From CAVOGJ01 sp963695405 (GTDB lineage Bacteria; Planctomycetota; Planctomycetia; Pirellulales; Pirellulaceae): a stretch of 64,000 bases of DNA. Shown here piece by piece: positions 56,682 to 64,000 of the stretch; position 1 is the first letter of the stretch; each line of letters begins with the position of its first letter. The stretch covers positions 310,001-374,000 of the forward strand of contig CAVOGJ010000003.1 in the NCBI GenBank assembly GCA_963695405.1, written 5' to 3'. Both the position numbers and the translations under genes were made by a program. The notes beneath the pieces are model-generated. The model had not been told where the DNA came from and did not search any database. It worked only from the letters and a program-made list of their open reading frames with translations.

Positions 56682-58109
56682 TCACGCCGAAGGGAGCGGC
56701 ACGACAGGCTTTGATGCCTCAGCGGCCCGTTGCCGAGCCTGGATCGAGAGCAGGGCCAAGGCGCACGATGCGGCCAATGTCCGTTCCGTATCGTTGGGAC
56801 CGGAAAGCACGATCGGTGCGCGTGCGCCGAGCACCAGACCGGCGGCGTGGACACCCGCGAGTGACTCCAGTTGCTTCACCAGCATCTGTCCCACTTCCAG
56901 GTCAGGCACGATGAGAATGTCGGCCGCACCGGCAACCGGCGAGTGAATCCCGCTCTCTTCGGCCACGGTGGGAGAAATCGCCGTATCAAAGGCCAGCGGC
57001 CCATCGAGCAGGCCGCCGGTAATTTGGCGGCGATCGGCCATCTTGCAGAGCGCCGCCGCTTCCATGGTGGAAGAAATATTTGGCTCGACGCGTTCAAAGG
57101 CCGCCAGGATCGCGACCTTGGGGCACGCCTCACCAAGGGCATGCAGCAGATCGATGGCGTTTTGCACGATATCCCGTTTCTCAAAAACGGTCGGACAAAT
57201 GTTGACGACCGCATCGGTCAAAAAAATCGGACGGGGATAATTGGGTACGTCTAGGGCAAAAACGTGACTCAATTGCCGGGCCGTCCGCAAGCCGTTTGCG
57301 GGTGCGGCCACTTGCTGCATTAGTTCCTCGGTTGCGAGACTCCCTTTCATGAGGGCCTCGACCTCACCCGACTTCGCCATCGCCACCGCGCGGGCGGCCG
57401 CTTCGTGGCTGTGCGCAGTCGAGACGATCGGGTAGCCTTCCAGGTCAACATGCTGGGCCTCCGCGACAGCGCGAATCCGTGCCTCGGGTCCGACAAAAAC
57501 CGGTTCGATCAGTCCCATTTTGGCCGCTTCGAGCGCGGCCACGACCGACAAGGCATCCGCCGGATGAACGACCGCCATGCGAATGGGCGGGAGCGACTCG
57601 ACCAGTCGCAGTAGCTGTCGATACCGCGCGTAACGGTCGTGGACGCGTACCTCGGGCAATGCCATCTTCGGCCGCTTGATCTTCTCCAGCGGCGCGATGA
57701 CCTCGGCCTGGCCGGTGATCACCGTCTCGCCCTGCTGATTGGTGCATTCGCAGGCAAAGGTCACACGGTGCTTTTCTGCATCCTTTTCTTGTGCACGAAC
57801 CGTCACCGTGATTTCGTCCCCGATGGCGACGGGGCGGCGAAACCGTAGTGTCTGACCGACGTAGATCGTGCCGGGACCAGGCAGCGAGGTACCCAGCACC
57901 GTGGAAATCAAGGCGGCTCCCCACATGCCGTGGGCGATGATCTTCTGAAAGATATCGCTACGGGCAAACTCCTCATCGACGTGGGCCGGGTTGACATCAC
58001 CAGAGACAGCGGCAAAGAGCAAGATATCGTCTTTGGTGAGAGTACGAACCAGGATGGCCGTTTCACCGATCGCGATCTCATCGAACGTGCGATTCTCGAT
58101 AAATTCCAT
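56682..58109 (-). CDS. Bifunctional MaoC-like hydratase / phosphate acetyl(butyryl)transferase
   Basis: 475 residues. A MaoC hotdog domain (1-140) has the hydratase motif intact: 'LFAAVSGDVNPAHVDEEFA' (Asp, Asn-Pro and His) and 'IIAHGMWGAALIS'. The rest (about 175-470) is a Pta/Ptb domain: 'EAAKMGLIEPVFVGPEARIRAVAE', 'SGEVEALMKGSLATEELM', 'MADRRQITGGLLDGPLAFDTAIS'. It interconverts acyl-CoA and acyl phosphate; the MaoC part suggests an enoyl- or hydroxyacyl-CoA step. It is 17 bases after acetate kinase on the same strand. The upstream reading overlaps ackA and is ignored. Confidence 0.9.
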   Translation of the reverse strand: MEFIENRTFDEIAIGETAILVRTLTKDDILLFAAVSGDVNPAHVDEEFARSDIFQKIIAHGMWGAALISTVLGTSLPGPGTIYVGQTLRFRRPVAIGDEITVTVRAQEKDAEKHRVTFACECTNQQGETVITGQAEVIAPLEKIKRPKMALPEVRVHDRYARYRQLLRLVESLPPIRMAVVHPADALSVVAALEAAKMGLIEPVFVGPEARIRAVAEAQHVDLEGYPIVSTAHSHEAAARAVAMAKSGEVEALMKGSLATEELMQQVAAPANGLRTARQLSHVFALDVPNYPRPIFLTDAVVNICPTVFEKRDIVQNAIDLLHALGEACPKVAILAAFERVEPNISSTMEAAALCKMADRRQITGGLLDGPLAFDTAISPTVAEESGIHSPVAGAADILIVPDLEVGQMLVKQLESLAGVHAAGLVLGARAPIVLSGPNDTERTLAASCALALLSIQARQRAAEASKPVVPLPSA

Positions 58110-58125
58110 GGGACACCTCGTTTCG

Positions 58126-59311
58126 CTATTCGAGCAGATGGTAGGTATGGCGAGCGATGACGAGTTCCTCATCGGTGGGCACGATCCAGACCGAGACGCG
58201 ACTGGAAGAGCGACTAATGCATGGCTCATTCGCCAGGTTTCGCGGCTCATCCAACTCCAACCCGAGCCACTCCGCGTCACGGCAGACCCGCGCGGATGGT
58301 CGGCGCGTATTGTCCGATCCCCGCGGTGAATACCACTGCGTCCAGTCCGCCGAGTGCCGCGGCCAAAGAGCCGAGTTCGCGACCGATGCGATACACGAAC
58401 AGATCGATCGCCTCAGCCGCCCGCGGATCGTCGCTCGCGAGCAAGACTCGCATATCGTTCGAAAGGCCCGAGACACCCAGCAGGCCTGACTGTTGGTACA
58501 CCAATCGTTCCAGTTCGCGGACATCCATCCCGTATTGGTCCATCAAGTACAGCAAGACCCCCGGATCGAGGGAACCACATCGCGTCCCCATGGGCAGGCC
58601 GTCGAGGGCGGTAAAGCCCATGGTCGTAGCCACGCTGCGACCGGCGAGCAATCCGCACATGCTGGCACCGCTCCCTAAATGCGCGACGATGGTGCGTCCG
58701 TGCGCCGCGCGGGAGTCAAGTTCGCGTAAACGGGAGGCCACGTACTCGTAGGAGAGACCGTGAAAACCATAGCGGCGGATACCGGCCTCGCTGAGGTGAC
58801 GAGGCAAGGCGAAGGCGTCGGCCTCCCAACGATGACTGCGGTGAAAGGACGTGTCGAAGCAGGCGACTTGCGGCAAATCGGGCGCGGCGGCGGCGACGGC
58901 ACGAATGGCGGCCAGGTTGTGCGGCTGGTGCAGCGGCGCGAGCGGCGCCAGTTTGTCCAGGCAGGCGAGAACGGCCTCATCAATCAACGTCGGTTCGGTA
59001 AATGTCAGCCCCCCATGCACAACTCGATGGCCAACGGCGCGAATTTCGTGTTTTGCCAGCGGTCCTTCGCCACCCCAGCGGAGCAGGAACTCCACCGCAC
59101 CTGCATGCCCCAGCTTGCTGCCTTTCTCCCAAGCGTGCTCGCCGACCAGCAACCCCTCGGCATCATGGGCCACGAACCGGGGTGCCCCGAGAAGACCCTC
59201 GATCTGACCGCCGAGTTGCAAATGCACATCGGAACCGTCGAATCGGAAGACCGAGAACTTCAGACTGGAAGAACCCGCGTTCAGTACCACGATGGCCGTG
59301 GATTTCGCCAC
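58126..59311 (-). CDS. ackA: Acetate kinase (frameshifted near the C-terminus)
   Basis: About 394 residues after removing one extra G near 58290 ('GIGQYAPTIRA' continues as 'VCRDAEWLGLELDEPRN', ending 'VIARHTYHLLE'). It has 'VLNAGSSSLKFSVFRF', 'VGHRVVHGGLTF', 'CFDTSFHRS', 'IVAHLGSGASMCGL' and 'VFTAGIGQYAP', where most have GIGENA. GTG start, sharing a base with the upstream stop (TAGTG). It makes ATP from acetyl phosphate, or the reverse, with the flanking phosphotransacetylases. Without the correction it would lack its last 50 residues. Confidence 0.9.
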
Positions 59312-60717
59312 TACTTCACCTCCATTTTCGAGGTGCGATGGGAATGAGCCACCATCGCCATCACGGCAGCCGATGCGAGTCGCGTGCGGACCGAATCGGC
59401 GCGACTCGTGAGGGCGATGGGGACTCGGGTACCCATCACGACACCCGCTCCTTCGGCGCCGGCCAGGTAAGACAACTGTTTCGCGAGCATGTTTCCCGAT
59501 TCGAGATCGGGCACAATCAAAATGTCGGCTTGGCCGGCAACGGACGAGACAATACCCTTGGTGCGGGCCGCCTCCGGACTGATCGCGTTGTCAAACGCCA
59601 GCGGACCATCGAGCAAACCGCCGGTGATTTGGCCTCGGTCCGCCATCTTGCACAAGGCAGCTGCCTCGATCGTTGAAGAGATCTTCGGACTGACCGTCTC
59701 GACGGCCGAGAGGATGGCCACTTTGGGCTCTCGTATCCCCAGCACGTGTGCGAGATCGATGGCGTTCTGCACAATATCGACCTTTACTTCAAGCCCGGGA
59801 TAAATATTGATGGCCGCATCGGTAATGAGCAAAATCCGCGGGTAGCTCGGTACATCCATGACGAATACGTGACTCATCCGCCGCTCGGTCCGCAGACCGG
59901 TATCCGAGGGCACGATGGCCGCCAAGAGTTCATCGGTGTGCAGGCTACCCTTCATCAGCGATTCGACCTCGCCCGCACGCGCCAATTCGACAGCTTTCTC
60001 CGCTGCCGCATGGCTGTGGAGGACAGGCACAATCGAAATCGCACTCAGGTCCGCGTCGACGGCCGCCGCCACGGCACGAATCTTCGCCTCGGGACCTACC
60101 AAGAGCGGCGTGATGATTCCGCGTCGCGCCGCTTCGAGGGGCCCCAATAAGGAATCGCGGTCGCACGGGTGCACGATGGCGCAACGGACCGGTGACAGCT
60201 GTTCGCAGGCTCGTAGCAATTGCAGGAACCCGTCACCCCGACGAAGCGCCAATTCGGGTGGGGCAACCTCATTGTAGGTCAATGATTTGGTGGGGGCGGT
60301 GACCGTGACTTGACCGCTTACAAGTTCTCGGCCGTCCTGATCCACGCAGCGACAAGCAAAGACCACCTGATGCGTCGCGACTCGCTTCTCGCGAACTTCG
60401 ACGCTGGCCGTCAACTGGTCACCAGCCGTCACCGTCCCCTGAAAATGCAAATCCTGATGGACGATGCGCATCCCCGGACCAGGCAGTTTGGTGCCGAGCA
60501 CAGCCGCGATTAACGCCTCGGCGCCAGCAGCCTCGGCACAATTCGCATCCGGTCGTACTTCGTCGAGACCATTTCCCTGCAGAACGAAGGGATCGACGTC
60601 GCCTGACAGCACGGCCAGAATTTCAACACCCGTCTGCGTGAGCGTGCGTGAGAGACTCGCCGAGGCGCCGATCTCGATGTTGGCGAAGGTGACATTCGTC
60701 ATACTTTGCGAATCCAT
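59311..60717 (-). CDS. MaoC-phosphotransacetylase fusion with degenerate MaoC domain
   Basis: 468 residues. The Pta/Ptb part (about 165-460) is intact: 'EAARRGIITPLLVGPEAKIRAVAA', 'AGEVESLMKGSLHTDELL', 'MADRGQITGGLLDGPLAFDNAIS'. The MaoC-like domain keeps its strands but reads 'LAVLSGDVDPFVLQGNG' where the paralogue has 'GDVNPAHVD', so the Asn and His of the active site are gone, and 'AHGMW' is lost too. The ATG at 60717 has GAGG ten bases upstream. First gene of the three-gene acetate operon. Paralogue of the gene at 56682. Confidence 0.88.
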   Translation of the reverse strand: MDSQSMTNVTFANIEIGASASLSRTLTQTGVEILAVLSGDVDPFVLQGNGLDEVRPDANCAEAAGAEALIAAVLGTKLPGPGMRIVHQDLHFQGTVTAGDQLTASVEVREKRVATHQVVFACRCVDQDGRELVSGQVTVTAPTKSLTYNEVAPPELALRRGDGFLQLLRACEQLSPVRCAIVHPCDRDSLLGPLEAARRGIITPLLVGPEAKIRAVAAAVDADLSAISIVPVLHSHAAAEKAVELARAGEVESLMKGSLHTDELLAAIVPSDTGLRTERRMSHVFVMDVPSYPRILLITDAAINIYPGLEVKVDIVQNAIDLAHVLGIREPKVAILSAVETVSPKISSTIEAAALCKMADRGQITGGLLDGPLAFDNAISPEAARTKGIVSSVAGQADILIVPDLESGNMLAKQLSYLAGAEGAGVVMGTRVPIALTSRADSVRTRLASAAVMAMVAHSHRTSKMEVK

Positions 60718-61232
60718 ACTCTTTTTCCTCAGGGGGAGATCGACAATTCCAGGTGGGGGAAAGCGGTCAGCCGAAGGCAGGTGCACCTGTCGAGGCGGGA
60801 GTTGCGGCAGGTTTCCAGAGGCAAGCCCCAGGGCTCGCCAAAGCAGGTCCCGCGTGCAATTTTCACTCGCTCCATCTTGCTGAGGCAAGGTGTGCAAACG
60901 CCGGACCGGCTGGCAGAAGTTCCAAGCAAACGGCTGCGGGCATTATGAACGGGCCACAGGTCGCCCGCTCAAGCTTCTCGGGCGAGTCGAAACGCGGATG
61001 TGTAGGGTGCGTAACGACTGTGAAGATCGGCAGTCTGCGCAGTGCCGATCAAAGGGCATGGGATTTGCGTCGATGTGCGTCAATGTGCGTCGATGTGCGT
61101 CGATGTGCGATGGCTCGCGGCCTGAGGATATGCTTCCACGGAAAGAGTCTTTAAGCTGGGGCGGCGCGGGTTGCGCAACGTTCTTCTTTCCGTTAGTCGC
61201 CAGATGATGGCCGATCAGGAGGTGGTGCGAAA
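60718..61232. other. 515-base divergent intergenic region
   Basis: Between the acetate operon (minus) and the zinc-ribbon gene (plus). A 10-base tandem repeat lies at 61061-61109 and an AGGAGGTGG ribosome binding site at 61216-61224. No protein-like frame. Promoters for both directions must be here. Confidence 0.55.
61061..61109. repeat. 10-base tandem repeat
   Basis: CGATGTGCGT in about five units; the second is CAATGTGCGT and the first is degenerate (GGATTTGCGT). Located 124-172 bases upstream of the zinc-ribbon gene. Confidence 0.8.
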
Positions 61233-61920
61233 ATGATCACGAAGCAGCGAGCAGGACGGCGAGAAGCCGCAACCGCCGAACTGCAGGCACGTAAGACGAA
61301 GCAAAACGCCCGGCAGATTGTCGACGGTCTCTCCGTGGGGCTCTCGCATCTCCGTGATCTGCTCATGGTTCTGCGCTCACGACGATGTGCAGCAGGCGTA
61401 CGGAGTCGACCCCAGCGCCGTGACTTCCCTTACCAGCATGCAGCGACAATCGCGTCACGCCAAGTTTGAAATCGAGGCCTATTCTTGCCTTCTGGTCACG
61501 GACGAAGTGATCCAAGGTGATCAGCTGGCGGATGCCGACGAGTGGTTTCTCGAATGGATCTTTCAACTCCGCTTGGGACCAGGTTACGATTCGATCTTCC
61601 AGAAACGTGTCGATTATTACCGCAGTCGCACGATCGAAGAGCGGCGGCTGAAGTTCGTCTCGATGCTGCAACGCGTGATGCCGGAGAGCAAAAAGGCGCC
61701 GCTGGTGCTCTTCCGTCTATTTCCCCGCTCGGTGCGGACCATGGCGGCCGTCGCTTTCGGCGATGCGATTCGCGCGGAAGTGTTGCGGGACGAGCAAACC
61801 AGCCTGTTACCGGCTATCAGCGATTGTCGCGAATGCCATGGTCGAGTGCTCGACAACGACGAGATATGCCGTTGCTGCGGCAATCCCCTCTGGCACTACA
61901 CCTGGCTGCTGTCGGACTGA
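61233..61920 (+). CDS. Hypothetical protein with C-terminal zinc ribbon (frameshifted)
   Basis: About 228 residues after removing one extra base near 61370 ('SHLRDLLMV' should join 'CAHDDVQQAYGVDPSAV'). The ATG at 61233 is supported by AGGAGGTGG eight bases upstream. The N-terminus is basic and probably helical. The middle is a helical domain with no known motif. The C-terminus has two Cys pairs, 'DCRECHGRV' and 'ICRCCGNPLWH', a short zinc-ribbon-like end. I do not recognise the family. It converges with the debranching enzyme and stands alone. Confidence 0.65.
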
Positions 61921-62161
61921 ACGGCGGCCAGCGCGTGGACGGAGCGAGAAAGAGCCTCACTCTGTCCGGCAGCGGGCTGCCTGCTCCGGGACGCGCTGGT
62001 TGCTGACGTCGAGTCGAGCCACGATGAGCGGCCGCGCGCCTCGTCGCTCACTTCGCCCGGCGTGATGCGCCCATCCGCACATCCGCACATCCAAGCTGGC
62101 CGATTCAGCGCACCGGTGCGCTGCGATCCGGAATCGAAACCGGGCCTCTCGTCGTCGGGCA
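61921..62161. other. 241-base convergent intergenic region
   Basis: Between the ends of the zinc-ribbon gene and the debranching gene. No clear terminator with a T-run was seen. Confidence 0.4.
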
Positions 62162-64000
62162 TTAACGTTCTCGGGTCAGGACCACAATGGACCGCCCCTC
62201 CACGACGATGCTCGGCGATCGGATGGCAACTTCCTGACCCGGCTCGCAGATATCCTGGGGGCTGTTACGACTGGTATCGATGACCCGTCTCCAGGCGCGG
62301 GAGGCCTTCATGAATCGTAAATATTTTTTCCGTGGGGCCTCCATTAATCATCACGTAGAGGTCCACATCCTGTTCCGATTGACCGTCCAGATAGTAGGCC
62401 AACTGCCTTGATTCGTGCGACATATCGAGTTCGCGGTGACAACCGTACCAATGCACGTCTTTCCGCCAGAAGCGGCTGCGGCAAAGCGTGGGGTGGGCCT
62501 TGCGAAACGCGATCATCAGTCGAAAGAAGCGAAAGAAATCGTGGTTGACTCTGAGCAGGTCCCAGTCAAGCCAAGTGGTTTCGTTATCTTGGTTATATGG
62601 GTTGTTATTTCCCAATTGTGTCTGCAGGAACTCATCACCTGCCAGGAACATGGGCGTGCCATTGGCCAAAAACAGCAGACAGCAAAAATTTTTTGCTTGT
62701 CTGCGTCGCAGCTCTGCCACTTGCTTAGGGACATCATGGTCCCCTTCGTGTCCGCAATTCCAGCTGTAGTTCGCCCGATGTCCGTCGGTGTTGTCGTGTC
62801 CGTTGGCCCAATTGTGGCGCTGGTTGTATGCCACTTGATCGTACAATGTAAAACCATCGTGCGAGTTGACGTAGTTAATGCTCTGGTAGGCGTGATAGGC
62901 ATGCAGCCGGTCATCGGGAAAAAGATCATCACTGCCGTACAGTCGGTACATTAGCGCGCCGACCAGCCCGGCGTCTCCCCGCACAAATCGCCGCACGTCG
63001 TCGCGAAAGCGATCGTTCCATTGCTGCCACCGCATCCCCGGAAAAGACTCGCCCAGCTGGTACGCGCCGGCAGCGTCCCACGGTTCGGCGATCAAGCGCA
63101 CATTCCCCAGGTTGGGATCGGCGCGAATTTCCGCGAAGATCGGGGGGTCGCTCCAATTGATCGAGCCGTTGGGATTGCGAGCGAACGCCGAGGCGAGATC
63201 GAAGCGAAATCCATCCACATGCATCTCGACGGCCCAATAGCGGAGGCTATCGAGAATCATCCGTCGCACGTAACGATTGCCGCAATTGAGGGTGTTTCCC
63301 GTACCGGAGTAATTCGCGTAGGGATCCCGCAGGTCTCCGGAAAACATGTAGTAGCTGCTATTGTCGATCCCCTTGAAATTAAAGGTCGGTCCCTCGTGAT
63401 TGCCTTCGGCCGTGTGGTTGTACACCACGTCCAGAATCACTTCGATGTCGGCGTTGTGCAGTGCCTGAACCATCCTTCGGAACTCATTCGGCCGCAAGAG
63501 AGGATCGTCCGTGGCGGCAAATTCGCTATGCGGCGTGAAGAAGTTGAGTGTGCGGTACCCCCAGTAGTTGTGTTCGTCGGGATCAAACTGGAATACGGGC
63601 ATCAGTTCGACAGCTGTCACGCCCAGTTCTCGCAGATACGGAATCCGTTCGAAGATGCCTGCGAAGGTCCCACGTTTGTGCCGGGAGACGCCACTATTGG
63701 CGCGCTGCGTAAATCCTCGCACGTGCATCTCGTAAATGACCAGGTCCGATTCGTGGCGCGGCCGCCGTTCATCGCTCCAATCGAAGGCCGGTTCGTCCGC
63801 CATCAACACGCCGAGTGGCGCGTGACCGGCATTCGAACCAGGACGCGCCGCCGCCTCGCGTTCATGACCGTCCGGGAAGTAAACGGACGTAGCGTAAGGA
63901 TCAAGCAGCACTTTATCCGCGTCGAACGCGTGCCAACCGCTGTCTCCTGAGGCGGGCGGACCATCTAATGACCACCCGTAATAGCAGGCCTTACCGATCG
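62162..64000 (-). CDS. glgX: Glycogen debranching enzyme, GlgX/isoamylase type (partial, frameshifted)
   Basis: About 610 residues visible; the N-terminus runs off the window (the frame stays open to 64000, with 'ACYYGWSLDGPPASGDSGW' before the first Met-like codon). One extra base near 62285 must be removed so that 'HEGLPR' continues as 'WRRVIDTSRNSPQDICEPG', ending at 62162. GH13 motifs are present: 'ILDVVYNHTAEG', 'DGFRFDLASA' (nucleophile Asp), 'RLIAEPWDAAG' (acid Glu) and 'NYVNSHDGFTLYDQV' (His-Asp). It cleaves alpha-1,6 branches of glycogen. The N-terminal carbohydrate-binding part is cut by the window edge. Confidence 0.9.

Noticed and set aside
56335..56685. Protein with HRHSTTAIRPPPFD-type repeats
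   Set aside because: It is only the translation of the 14-base tandem repeat in successive frames.
93..62300. Programmed +1 frameshifting as the cause of the broken genes
   Set aside because: The eleven sites share no slippery sequence or stop context and occur in unrelated gene families that are not known to use frameshifting.
63021..63950. Open frame of 309 codons opposite the debranching enzyme
   Set aside because: Antisense shadow. The GH13 motifs on the minus strand are decisive.
1..64000. CRISPR arrays, tRNA or rRNA genes, insertion sequences, prophage
   Set aside because: No spaced direct repeats of CRISPR type, no cloverleaf sequence, no transposase or phage protein motif was found by eye. 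tRNA genes could still be missed without a covariance search.

Overview
The window looks like chromosomal DNA of a planctomycete, probably a Pirellulales-type member. The evidence is its protein families: a DUF1559 prepilin-like protein, four PEP-CTERM proteins (two with dockerin-like calcium repeats), an ECF sigma factor beside a Ser/Thr kinase with a TPR tail, a DUF2760-Hsp70-Hsp70 set, Tad pilus proteins and a sulfatase remnant. The DNA is GC-rich. I saw no rRNA, tRNA, CRISPR array, insertion sequence or phage module. Eleven genes are broken by a frameshift, and every break behaves as one extra base. This points to insertion-type sequencing error, so I treat these genes as intact.

Layout. 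(1) 93-12566, inorganic carbon. A small membrane protein is followed by a minus-strand operon with overlapping genes: dabA, two NuoL-like proton-channel subunits, and a SulP transporter that carries a C-terminal PII-like domain. Divergent from it run a beta-carbonic anhydrase, an NtrB-like kinase and an NtrC-like sigma54 activator. (2) 13225-19069, chaperone set: a membrane-anchored DUF2760 protein and two divergent Hsp70 proteins, the second with a DUF3731-like tail. (3) 19126-28350, a chemosensory operon in Wsp order (MCP, CheW, CheR-TPR, CheW, CheA-REC, CheB). Its output is a receiver fused to a PP2C phosphatase, where WspR has a GGDEF domain. (4) 28555-34864, minus strand: ECF sigma factor, Ser/Thr kinase with TPRs, PfkB sugar kinase, sugar MFS transporter.

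(5) 35200-42526, exported proteins: PEP-CTERM proteins and a TadE-TadE-TadG cluster. (6) 42720-55852, a likely beta-1,2-glucan utilisation locus: a glycoamylase-like (PF10091/GH144-type) enzyme, a DUF1559 protein, a GH94 phosphorylase, a LacI regulator, a GPH-type sugar symporter and a second glycoamylase-like PEP-CTERM protein. Three near-identical LacI-type operators lie in this locus. The first enzyme begins with the fused ends of a deleted sulfatase, and a fragment of a PEP-CTERM gene lies just upstream. (7) 56036-60717: an ABM-domain protein and an acetate module in which acetate kinase sits between two MaoC-phosphotransacetylase fusions, one with a ruined MaoC active site. (8) 61233-64000: a zinc-ribbon protein of unknown function and a glycogen-debranching enzyme that runs off the window.

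The genes fit a heterotrophic, surface-associated bacterium that takes up and phosphorolyses glucans, stores or mobilises glycogen, interconverts acetyl-CoA and acetate, and concentrates bicarbonate (perhaps for carboxylation). A 101-bp dispersed repeat occurs twice in opposite orientation, and several short tandem repeats are present.
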